DNA of 64,000 bases. Origin: Planctomycetaceae bacterium (GTDB lineage Bacteria > Planctomycetota > UBA1135 > GCA-002686595). Below the pieces are notes generated by a model. That model was given only the letters and a program-made list of their open reading frames with translations. It was not told where the DNA came from and did no database searches. Positions 54,052-61,291 of the stretch are shown piece by piece. Position 1 is the stretch's first letter; every line of letters starts with the position of its first letter. The stretch covers positions 186,001 through 250,000 of the forward strand of contig WGMC01000006.1 of the NCBI GenBank assembly GCA_016125265.1, read 5' to 3'. The translations under genes were made by a program, and so were the position numbers.

Positions 54052-54255
54052 GGGCAAGAGGTGTAGGGGAGCAGGGCCCCGGAGACAAGCGCGCGCCCAC
54101 TTCCGCCGCCATTTCCGTTCCGCGCAGGGGTCGCCGCGGGACGGTCGAACGCGTCGCGGCGCCGACGCGCGGGACGCGGGGAGCTCCGCTTTCTCACGGC
54201 CGTCCGCCCCGCACCTGCGTACCATCTTGGGCCCAATCGCCAGCCCAAGGCTCCC

Positions 54256-55239
54256 ATGACGACCTTCCTCAGCGGCATCCAGCCGAGCGGCCGCCCGCAC
54301 CTCGGCAACTACTTCGGCGCCCTGCGCCAACACGTGGCCGCCACCCTCGAGCCCGGCACGCACTTCTACTTCATCGCCGACTACCACGCGCTCACCACGT
54401 CCGAGGGTCCCGAAACGCTGCGCGAGTCGGTGCGCGACGTGGCCGTCACCTACTTGGCGCTCGGGCTCGACCCCGAGCGCGCGTGCCTCTTCCGCCAGAG
54501 CGACGTGCCGGAAGTCACCGAGCTGGCGTGGCTGTTGGCCTGCGTCACGGGCATGGGGCTCTTGGAGCGCGCCCACTCCTACAAGGACAAGTTGGCCCAC
54601 GGCATCAAACCCAGCGTCGGGCTCTTCACGTACCCGATCCTGATGGCGGCGGACATCCTGGCCTACGACTCCGATTTGGTTCCCGTCGGCAAGGACCAGG
54701 TGCAACACGTCGAGATGGCGCAGGACATGGCCGGCTACTTCAACGGCAAGTACGGGGAGGTGTTCCACCGTCCCGAGTGCCGCCTGCCCGCGGTCGAGCG
54801 CTTCCAGAAGGTGCCCGGTCTCGACGGCCAGAAGATGAGCAAGAGCTACGGCAACGCCGTCTGGATCTTCGAGTCCGGCAAGGGCCTGGCGAAGGCGGTC
54901 GGCCGCATTCCGACGGACAGCCGGCCGCCGGAGGAGCCCAAGGACCCCGCGTCGGTGCTGCTGATGGACTTCCTCGCTCTGTTCCTCGAGCCGGAGGAGC
55001 TCGCCGACTGGCAGCGCCGGGTGCGCGAGGGCGGCGCCGGCGCGCCCGGCTACGGCCACCTCAAACAGCGCCTCGTGGCGGCCATGGACGAGCACTTCGC
55101 CCCCGCCCGGGCCCGCCGCGACGAGTTGCTCGCGGATCCGGCCGAGGTGGACCGCATCCTGGCGCGCGGTGCGGAGAAGGCCCGCGCCCGGGCCGCGGCG
55201 GTCACCGAACGGGCCCGGCGGGCCTGTGGACTGCGCTGA
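54256..55239 (+). CDS. trpS: tryptophanyl-tRNA synthetase
   Basis: Class I aminoacyl-tRNA synthetase of 327 residues, the usual bacterial length. The HIGH-equivalent is PHLGN (14-18, GIQPSGRPHLGNYFGALRQHV), and KMSKS is near 193-197 (LDGQKMSKSYGN). Tryptophan-pocket blocks ADYHALT, GLGLDPER-like ALGLDPERACLFRQSDVPE and YPILMAADILAYDSDLVPVGKDQVQHVEMAQDMA are present. It is divergent from the repeat lipoprotein; the 204-bp gap contains TACCAT (54222-54227), a possible -10 element. Confidence 0.97.
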   Translation: MTTFLSGIQPSGRPHLGNYFGALRQHVAATLEPGTHFYFIADYHALTTSEGPETLRESVRDVAVTYLALGLDPERACLFRQSDVPEVTELAWLLACVTGMGLLERAHSYKDKLAHGIKPSVGLFTYPILMAADILAYDSDLVPVGKDQVQHVEMAQDMAGYFNGKYGEVFHRPECRLPAVERFQKVPGLDGQKMSKSYGNAVWIFESGKGLAKAVGRIPTDSRPPEEPKDPASVLLMDFLALFLEPEELADWQRRVREGGAGAPGYGHLKQRLVAAMDEHFAPARARRDELLADPAEVDRILARGAEKARARAAAVTERARRACGLR

Positions 55240-55256
55240 TCTTCGGAGCGCCTGAT

Positions 55257-55286
55257 CCCGGGCCCGGCCCCGCGGGCCGACCCGGG
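55257..55286 (+). terminator. stem-loop downstream of trpS
   Basis: Outer stem CCCGGG/CCCGGG and inner stem CGGCCC/GGGCCG with a 3-nt loop, 18 bp after the trpS stop. No T-run follows. Confidence 0.45.
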
Positions 55287-55339
55287 TCCGCGGCGGCCTT
55301 GGTGGCGGGCGGCGGCGCTGTCAGACTTGCCTTTCCGCC

Positions 55340-55849
55340 ATGGAACTCTCCCTCCGCATCCTCCGGCCCTTGGGCGGCGCTTCGCTCTACGCCCTGGTGT
55401 CGCTCGCCGCCTGCAAGACGCCGGAGGGCACGGGCCCCGAGTCCGCAACCCCCGCCGCGCCGAGCGCCCCCCTGCCCTGGACCACCCGCTTCGTGGAAGA
55501 GGGCTGGCTCGTCGCGCGATCCGTCGAGATCGAGGGCCCGAACGGCCTCTTGCTGCACGTGGCCGCGACGCAGGATCCCGACCAGTTCCGCTACCGCTCC
55601 GAGGCGGTGGAAGGCGGGCTCCGCCAGGTCTGGGAGCGCTCCGCGCCGGGCGCCACCACCCTGCGTGTGCAACTCGACAAGTGGGAGGTCTACGCGACCG
55701 ACCGCGTGGTGATCGTGGAGCGCCTCGACGAGGTGCCTGTCACGCTGCGCGCCAAGGGCGACGTGTCGTGGTTCGACGCGCAGCGCGCAGACCAGGGCAG
55801 TGGCGCCTCGGAGCACGTGGTCCAGGGGCTGCGCCCGGCCCAGCCGTGA
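55340..55849 (+). CDS. small lipoprotein of unknown function
   Basis: A 169-residue protein with a lipoprotein-like signal (GASLYALVSLAAC, Cys near 25). The mature part is beta-rich (FVEEGWLVARSVEIEGPNGLLLHVAA, FRYRSEAVEGGLRQVWER, TLRVQLDKWEVYATDRVVIVERL). No known motif. Its stop overlaps the next gene's GTG start (GTGA), starting a three-gene coupled set with dtd. Confidence 0.68.
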   Translation: MELSLRILRPLGGASLYALVSLAACKTPEGTGPESATPAAPSAPLPWTTRFVEEGWLVARSVEIEGPNGLLLHVAATQDPDQFRYRSEAVEGGLRQVWERSAPGATTLRVQLDKWEVYATDRVVIVERLDEVPVTLRAKGDVSWFDAQRADQGSGASEHVVQGLRPAQP

Positions 55850-56943
55850 TCCGACCGGAGCGCCGGCGCGCGTCACTCGCCGCGCCGATCGTCTTCGCGC
55901 TGTCGCTGGCCTGCCGCGGCCCCAGCGCGCCGGATTGGAGCGCGGAGCCGCTGACGGACTCGGGTGCAACGCTGGTCGCGAGCGGCGAGCGCGAACGGGC
56001 GGGCGACTGGGCCGAGGCCCATCGGATCCTGACCGAGGGCCTGCTCCGGCATCCAGGCGACTTCGACCTCGCGGCGCGTCTGCAGGACGTGGAGCTGCGT
56101 CTCTTGGAGCGCGGCGAGGTTCCAGAGGACTTTCCGCCCGGCGAGGGCACGGCGAACGAACGTGCGCGCCGCGCGTACCGGGCCCGGGCCGAGCGCGTCG
56201 GCGACGCCCGGTCCCTGCTCTTGGCCGCGCGCGTCGAGGACGACTTGCTCGCGGCCCTCTACCTGGTGCAGATGGCGGCGGGGAAGGACGACGCGGACGC
56301 CGCGGTGCACTACGGCCACGCGCACGTGCTCTTCGCCCTCGGGCGCCTCGGGGAAGCGCGCCAGGCGCTCGGGCGGGTGTTTGCGACGCGCCCCGGCTTC
56401 TTGCGGGCCCGGCGCCTCGAAGCGCGCGTGCTCGCCGCGCAGGGCGAGGAGCGCGAGGCGCTGGTGGCGCTCGACGCGTGGCTCGAGCGCAGCGGCCGCG
56501 ATCCGCGGCTGTCGCCCGCGCAGCGCGCGGACGCGCAGTTGGAGGCCGCCGGGCTCGAACTCGGCCTGGACCAGGCCGGGGCTGCGCTCGAGCGATTGGA
56601 GTCGCTCGGGCCCTACGAGGGCAAACGGGGCGCACGGCTCGAGTTGTTGCGCGCCGCAGCGCTCGAGGGCCGGCGCGACCTCGAGGGGGCTCTCTTGGCC
56701 GCGCGGCGGGCGGCCCAGTTGGATCCCTCGGATCCCTTGCCCCTCCTCTACGAAGCGCTGCTGCACGGCCGCCGCCGCGGCGAACCGATCGCCGCGCGCA
56801 GGGCTTGGGTCGCGCTCCTCGAGCGCCTTTCCGCCCAGGAGGGCGAGTTCGATCCGGCCGCGGTCCTGGTCGCCCTGCGGGCCCGGGTCGAGTTGGCGCA
56901 ACTGGAACGCGGCCGGCGCACGACGGCCGCGGAACGCCCGTGA
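55846..56943 (+). CDS. TPR-like lipoprotein
   Basis: A 365-residue protein starting at GTG 55846, which overlaps the preceding stop by 4 bp. The signal is SLAAPIVFALSLAC with the lipobox Cys near 23. Helical repeats of TPR type run through the whole mature part: DWAEAHRILTEGLLRHPGDFDLAARLQDVE, AAVHYGHAHVLFALGRLGEARQALGRVFATRPGFLRARRLEARVLAAQGEEREALVALDAWLER, LEGALLAARRAAQLDPSDPLPLLYEALL. TPR proteins scaffold complexes; the partner is unknown. Its stop shares a base with the dtd start (TGATG). Confidence 0.78.
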   Translation: MIRPERRRASLAAPIVFALSLACRGPSAPDWSAEPLTDSGATLVASGERERAGDWAEAHRILTEGLLRHPGDFDLAARLQDVELRLLERGEVPEDFPPGEGTANERARRAYRARAERVGDARSLLLAARVEDDLLAALYLVQMAAGKDDADAAVHYGHAHVLFALGRLGEARQALGRVFATRPGFLRARRLEARVLAAQGEEREALVALDAWLERSGRDPRLSPAQRADAQLEAAGLELGLDQAGAALERLESLGPYEGKRGARLELLRAAALEGRRDLEGALLAARRAAQLDPSDPLPLLYEALLHGRRRGEPIAARRAWVALLERLSAQEGEFDPAAVLVALRARVELAQLERGRRTTAAERP

Positions 56944-57395
56944 TGGCGGTGGTCCAGCGCGTCGCGCGCGCCGAGGTGCGAGTGGCGGGCGAGGTCGTGG
57001 GGCGCACCGGACCGGGCATGGTGGTGCTGCTGGGAGTGCTGGTGGGGGACGAGGGCGCCCATGCGGACCGACTGGCGGAGCGGGTCGGGGGCCTGCGCTT
57101 TTTCGCCGACGCCGCCGGGCGCATGAACCTAGCCGCGGCCGAGGTCGGGGCGGGGGCGCTCGTGGTCAGCCAGTTCACGCTGGCCGCCGACGGTCGGCGG
57201 GGCCGGCGGCCCTCATTCGACCGGGCCATGGCCCCCGCGGAGGCCGAGGTCCTCTACCGCCGCTTCTGCATGGCCCTGGCGGCGCTCGGGATCCCCGTGG
57301 AGACCGGTCGATTCGGTGCGGCGATGGAAGTCGAGCTGGTCGGGGACGGGCCGGTGACCTTCGTGCTGGAAGAACCGGCGCCGCCGCGGGGCTGA
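56943..57395 (+). CDS. dtd: D-aminoacyl-tRNA deacylase
   Basis: A 150-residue enzyme that hydrolyses D-aminoacyl-tRNA (and Gly-tRNA-Ala) through RNA-based catalysis. Both family motifs are visible: SQFTLAAD (about 80-87) and the Gly-cisPro motif in ELVGDGPVTFVLE (about 131-143). The N-terminus is AVVQRVARAEVRVAGEVVG. It is cytosolic. Translationally coupled to the TPR-like lipoprotein gene, an association I would not expect functionally. Confidence 0.93.
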   Translation: MAVVQRVARAEVRVAGEVVGRTGPGMVVLLGVLVGDEGAHADRLAERVGGLRFFADAAGRMNLAAAEVGAGALVVSQFTLAADGRRGRRPSFDRAMAPAEAEVLYRRFCMALAALGIPVETGRFGAAMEVELVGDGPVTFVLEEPAPPRG

Positions 57396-57454
57396 GTGCA
57401 AACGCCCTGGGGCGCGCGGGCGGCGGGCGCCCGTCAGCGCGCGCAAGGCCTTGC

Positions 57455-57483
57455 TTGACCGGGAGATAGCGCGCGGCTCCAAT
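57455..57483 (+). promoter_or_regulatory. sigma70-type promoter of the HU gene
   Basis: TTGACC (57455-57460), 17-bp spacer, TCCAAT (57478-57483). The transcript would start near 57490, giving a leader of about 85 nt before the ATG at 57575. The palindrome AAGGCCTT lies just upstream (57445-57452). Confidence 0.5.
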
Positions 57484-57574
57484 CCTGCGCACGGGGTTGC
57501 GACGGGCGCTTCGCCCCCGGGCCCACGTCGTCCGCTACCCCCCTGGTACTCGCCTCCCGGCACCTCGGCTCGCC

Positions 57575-57973
57575 ATGAGCGATTCGGAAGTTCGCACCAC
57601 CACAAAGAAGGACCTGGTGAACCGCATCGCGGATCGCACGGGCCAGACCAAGGCGGTCGTTCGGGATGTGGTGCAACACTTCCTGGACGAGATCGTGGTC
57701 GAGCTGTCGAAGGGCCAGCGCATCGAGTTCCGCGAGTTCGGAGTGTTCGAGGTCAAGGAGCGCGCCGCGCGCCAGGCCCAGAACCCGCGCACCCTCGAGC
57801 GCGTCGAAGTGCCCGGCAAACGGGTCGTGAAGTTCAAAGTGGGCCGCACCATGCGCGCCCGGGTCTGCGACGGCCCGGCGCCCCTGCCCGCGGAACCGGT
57901 GCGGACGGCGGCTCCCCAGCCGCCGCCCCAACCGCCCCAGCCGCCGCCGCGGCGGCCGGGCAGCCCGTTCTAG
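57575..57973 (+). CDS. HU/IHF-family DNA-binding protein with proline-rich tail
   Basis: A 132-residue nucleoid protein. The HU core (about 10-100) is complete: TTKKDLVNRIADRTGQTKAVVRDVVQHFLDEIVVELSKGQRIEFREFGVFEVKERAARQAQNPRT, followed by the DNA-binding arm and FKVGRTMRARV. Arm residues include the Asn-Pro-Arg intercalating region (QNPRTLERVEVPGKRVVKFK). HU proteins are normally about 90 residues. Here a roughly 30-residue C-terminal tail of Pro/Gln/Arg (QPPPQPPQPPPRRPGSPF) is added. The tail may promote self-association or extra DNA contacts; this is inference. Monocistronic, with its own promoter and terminator. Confidence 0.92.
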   Translation: MSDSEVRTTTKKDLVNRIADRTGQTKAVVRDVVQHFLDEIVVELSKGQRIEFREFGVFEVKERAARQAQNPRTLERVEVPGKRVVKFKVGRTMRARVCDGPAPLPAEPVRTAAPQPPPQPPQPPPRRPGSPF

Positions 57974-57982
57974 GGCCCCGCC

Positions 57983-58022
57983 ATCCCATTCGCCGCCCCC
58001 GTGGGGGCGCGGCGAGCGGGAT
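57983..58022. terminator. stem-loop between the convergent HU and metB-like genes
   Basis: ATCCC...CGCCG-CCCCC-GT-GGGGG...CGGCG...GGGAT: nested 5-bp stems separated by small internal loops, centred at 58002, between two convergent stops. Likely bidirectional terminator. Confidence 0.6.
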
Positions 58023-58039
58023 GCGACCCGGGACGTTTT

Positions 58040-59257
58040 TCAGCGGCGCGCCGCGGCGCCGCTGACCTTCTTGGCCGCCGCCAGTCCGCGCTCCACGTCT
58101 TCGATCAGGTCGTCGACGTGCTCGATGCCGACGGAGAGGCGCACGAGGCCGTCCGACAGGCCCGCCGCGCGACGGGTTTCGGCCGGAATCGCCGCGTGGG
58201 TCATGATCGGCGGTACCTCGACGAGGGATTCCACTCCGCCCAGGGACTCGGCCAAGGTGAAGACCCGCGTGGCGCTGGAGAAGGCCACGCCGGCGTCCAC
58301 ACCGCCGACCAACTCGAAGGACAGCATGCCGCCGCCCATGCTCATCTGGCTCTTCGCCAGCGCCGCTTGGGGGTGCGAGGCGAGCCCCGGATACACCACA
58401 CGCTGCACGAGGTCGGACGCTTCCAAGTGCCGCGCCACGGCCATCGCGTTCGACGAGTGGCGCTCCATCCGCACGTGCAGCGTCTTGATGCCGCGCAGCA
58501 CCAAGAACGCGTCCATGGGGCCGAACTGCGCGCCGACCGCGTTCTGGTGGAACGCCAGTTCCTCGCGCAGTTTGAGGTCGTTGCCGATCAGCGCACCGCC
58601 GACGACGTCCGAGTGCCCACCCAGGTACTTCGTCAACGAGTGGATCACGACATCCGCGCCCAACTCGAGCGGGCGCTGCAGGTACGGCGTCGCGAATGTG
58701 TTGTCGACGACGCAGCGCGCTCCCTTCGCCTTGGCCAACTTGGCGCACGCAGCGATGTCCGCCAGCTTGAGCAGCGGGTTGGTGGGGGTCTCGAGGTAGA
58801 GGTAGGCGGTGCGCTTCGCGAGCGCGCGCTCGACCGCCGCTGGGTCGCTCGTGTCGACGAACTCGAACTCGAGGCCGAAGTGCGCGAAGCACTTGAGGAA
58901 CAGGCGGTGTGTGCCGCCGTAGAGGTCGTTGCCGGCCACCACACGGTCCCCGGGGCGCAGACGCTGGAGCAGCGTCGCGATGGCCGCGAGACCCGACGCG
59001 AAGCACAGCCCCCAGGCACCCGATTCGAGGGAGGCCAGGTTGAGTTCGAGCGCCGTGCGCGTGGGATTCGTGGTGCGCGAGTACTCGTACCCGAGGCGCG
59101 GCACCCCGGGAGCGTCCTGCTGGTAGGTGCTGTTGAAGTAGACCGGCGTCATCAGCGCGCCGTTTTCCGGATTCGCGACCTGGCCCGCGTGGATGGCGCG
59201 GGTTTCGATGCGGCCGTGGTTGTGGGGGATGGGGTTGGGCTGGGACGGCTCGGCCAT
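58040..59257 (-). CDS. metB: cystathionine gamma-synthase/lyase-type PLP enzyme
   Basis: A 405-residue Cys/Met-metabolism PLP enzyme. PLP lysine in VIHSLTKYLGGHSDVVGGALIG. Other blocks: RAIHAGQ, MTPVYFNSTYQQDAPG, YEYSRTTNPTRTALE, FASGLAAIATLLQRLRPGDRVVAGNDLYGGTHRLF, LETPTNPLLKLADIAA, VDNTFATPYLQRPLELGAD, RLSVGIEHVDDLIEDVERGL. It makes cystathionine from an activated homoserine, or cleaves it. MetB and MetC-type lyases cannot be separated reliably from sequence, so the symbol is tentative. Monocistronic. Confidence 0.85.
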   Translation of the reverse strand: MAEPSQPNPIPHNHGRIETRAIHAGQVANPENGALMTPVYFNSTYQQDAPGVPRLGYEYSRTTNPTRTALELNLASLESGAWGLCFASGLAAIATLLQRLRPGDRVVAGNDLYGGTHRLFLKCFAHFGLEFEFVDTSDPAAVERALAKRTAYLYLETPTNPLLKLADIAACAKLAKAKGARCVVDNTFATPYLQRPLELGADVVIHSLTKYLGGHSDVVGGALIGNDLKLREELAFHQNAVGAQFGPMDAFLVLRGIKTLHVRMERHSSNAMAVARHLEASDLVQRVVYPGLASHPQAALAKSQMSMGGGMLSFELVGGVDAGVAFSSATRVFTLAESLGGVESLVEVPPIMTHAAIPAETRRAAGLSDGLVRLSVGIEHVDDLIEDVERGLAAAKKVSGAAARR

Positions 59258-59448
59258 GGGACCTTGGGCGGATGGGCCGGCTGGGCCGGCGGGGGACGGG
59301 AATGGGTTCAGGCGCGCGGCCGAGGGGAGACGGGCTGCGCCAGGGGAGTGTAGGGCGCGGGGGCTCCGGGGCGCGCGCCGCTCCCACCCACCTGACGATT
59401 GGTTGGAGGGCCCCCACCGCCCGCCCTAGACCACCCCCGACGCCTCCC

Positions 59449-59496
59449 GGTTGCAGCGACCGATGCAGCGCCCGTTGCAGCGGCCAGTGCAGCGCC
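59449..59496. repeat. 12-bp tandem repeat ahead of the GT-C gene
   Basis: Four 12-bp units sharing TGCAGCG: GGTTGCAGCGAC, CGATGCAGCGCC, CGTTGCAGCGGC, CAGTGCAGCGCC. It ends 25 bp before the -10-like TAGAAT. The region 59258-59448 otherwise shows only G/C-rich sequence with GGGCCGGC runs. Confidence 0.75.
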
Positions 59497-59521
59497 GGCG
59501 CGGGCCGGGCGCCGGGACGTC

Positions 59522-59527
59522 TAGAAT
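59522..59527 (+). promoter_or_regulatory. putative -10 element of the GT-C gene
   Basis: TAGAAT ends 9 nt before the ATG, no Shine-Dalgarno sequence. A strong member of the leaderless-promoter series. Confidence 0.45.
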
Positions 59528-59536
59528 CCGCGGCCC

Positions 59537-61291
59537 ATGGAGGCCCCCGCGACCCAGGATCCGCTGCGCACCAGGGCGCGGGGTCTCGGGTGGGTGCCCC
59601 TTTTGCTGCTGCTCGTCGCCCTTCCCTGGGTCGTCGGGGTCTCGCGGGACCACGCCATGGGGTGGGACGAGTCGATGCACGCCGGCCTGCCCGCGGCGCG
59701 CATGGCGTTGGCGATGCGCGCGGGCGACGCGGTCGAGGTGGCGCAGCTCGCGGTCGGTTGCCAGCAGTACCCGTTCGTGTTTCCGCTCTGGCTCGGCGCG
59801 GCGCAGGCGCTGTTCGGTGTGGAGGAAGAAGTCGCGCGCGTCGCGAGCCGCGCCCTCTGGCCCCTCTGCCTCGTCGCCCTGTGGTGGCTGGGCCTCGGAC
59901 TGGAGCGCCGCACGGCACGCCCGGGCGATCGCGCGGCGCGGCGTTGGGTCGTGCCGACGACCCTGGTGGCGCTCGGTGCCACGTCGCCGCTCCTGTTGGC
60001 GTTCAGCGGCGCGCTGTTCCTCGAAGCGCCGTCGTTCCTTGTCGGGACGCTCGCCCTCGGGGCCTGGGTCCGGCGCGACGGGGAGCGACGGCGCGAGATC
60101 GTCGCGGGCGCGCTGATCGCGCTCGCGGTCTTCACCAAGTTCAACTACGGCCTGCTGCTCGGCGCGGGCCTGTTCCTCGACCTCGTGTTCGAGGGCGCCG
60201 CAGCCCTTCGCCGCGGCGCTGGCCGAGCGTGGCTCGTGCGTTTGGGCTGGTTGGCCCTCGTGCCGCTCGCGAGCTTCGCGTGGTGGTTCGTCTGGCCCTG
60301 GCCCGGCGGGCTCGAGCTCGGAACCAGCCACTGGAACGCGTTCTGGAGTTTCCTCGACGGCAACCGCGGGGGCAACTACACCCCAGTCGGCGTGCGACTT
60401 TGGGAGTTGGGCACGTTCCTGGCCGCGGGCCCGGTGGCGCTCCTGCTGCTGCTCGTCGGGCTGCTCGCCGCACTGCCGCGGGCGGGCAGCCGCGCAGCCC
60501 GGGCGGCCCTCGCCGTGCTGGCGGTCAGCGCGTTGGCGATCGGCGAGCACGAGTTCTTCCTCGATCGATTCCTGCTGGCCGTCGCGCTCGGCGCTTGGCC
60601 GTTGGCGGCGCTCGGCCTGTCGACGCTGGTGTTGGCGCTGCCGTGGCGCGGGGCTGCGACGGGCGGAGGTCTGGTCGCGCTGCTGTTGCTGGCGCCGCTC
60701 GTCGCACAGCCGTTGGCGGCTCCTTACTGCGACTGGATCGGTGTGCGCACGGACGCGAATGCGGCGGTGCTCGACACCTACCATCGCCAGAAGCTCGATC
60801 TGTCGCCGGGGCGCGCGCTGCCCACGGCAGGCCTCGCGCGCGCGGAGTTCGACGCCGTGCTCGACCTCGTCGCCGCGGCCGCGGGGCCCGATGGCCGTGT
60901 GGCCTGGATCGGCGGCAGCAGCGAACTCTCGCCGGCCGCCGTGCACCTTGGCCTCTTGGAACGCGGCGGCAGCCAAGCTCGGTTCCTGCGCGACAGTTCG
61001 ACCTACCGACCCGGCGGTGAGCCGGATTTCGACGTGACGTGGAGCTCCATCGACCCGAACTGGTCGAAGGACCAACTGCTGGAGTTCGCGCGCCGCTTCG
61101 ACATGATCTTCACCACCGAGCCCATCGACTTGCGCCGGCGCCCGGGCCGCAACTTCATGGCCAACTACCGCGCGATGTTGCTCGAGGACGGCCACTTCGC
61201 GCACGAGCGCCTCGGCGCGGTCACCATCAGCTCGTCCTTCGGCGATCCCTATTCCGTGGAGCTCTTCGTGTGTCGTCCCGCGCCGCGTTGA
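59537..61291 (+). CDS. membrane glycosyltransferase, GT-C type (ArnT/PMT-like)
   Basis: A 584-residue integral membrane protein with about 10 helices. The first extracytoplasmic loop has the acidic GWDES motif (about 40-44, SRDHAMGWDESMHAG), typical of dolichyl/undecaprenyl-phosphate-sugar-dependent GT-C enzymes. Helices run from 17 to about 400 and a C-terminal soluble domain of about 180 residues follows (RVAWIGGSSELSPAAVHLGLLERGG). It probably transfers a sugar from a lipid-linked donor to lipid A, protein or glycan on the periplasmic side. Its end overlaps the mutS2 start by 22 bp. Confidence 0.78.
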   Translation: MEAPATQDPLRTRARGLGWVPLLLLLVALPWVVGVSRDHAMGWDESMHAGLPAARMALAMRAGDAVEVAQLAVGCQQYPFVFPLWLGAAQALFGVEEEVARVASRALWPLCLVALWWLGLGLERRTARPGDRAARRWVVPTTLVALGATSPLLLAFSGALFLEAPSFLVGTLALGAWVRRDGERRREIVAGALIALAVFTKFNYGLLLGAGLFLDLVFEGAAALRRGAGRAWLVRLGWLALVPLASFAWWFVWPWPGGLELGTSHWNAFWSFLDGNRGGNYTPVGVRLWELGTFLAAGPVALLLLLVGLLAALPRAGSRAARAALAVLAVSALAIGEHEFFLDRFLLAVALGAWPLAALGLSTLVLALPWRGAATGGGLVALLLLAPLVAQPLAAPYCDWIGVRTDANAAVLDTYHRQKLDLSPGRALPTAGLARAEFDAVLDLVAAAAGPDGRVAWIGGSSELSPAAVHLGLLERGGSQARFLRDSSTYRPGGEPDFDVTWSSIDPNWSKDQLLEFARRFDMIFTTEPIDLRRRPGRNFMANYRAMLLEDGHFAHERLGAVTISSSFGDPYSVELFVCRPAPR

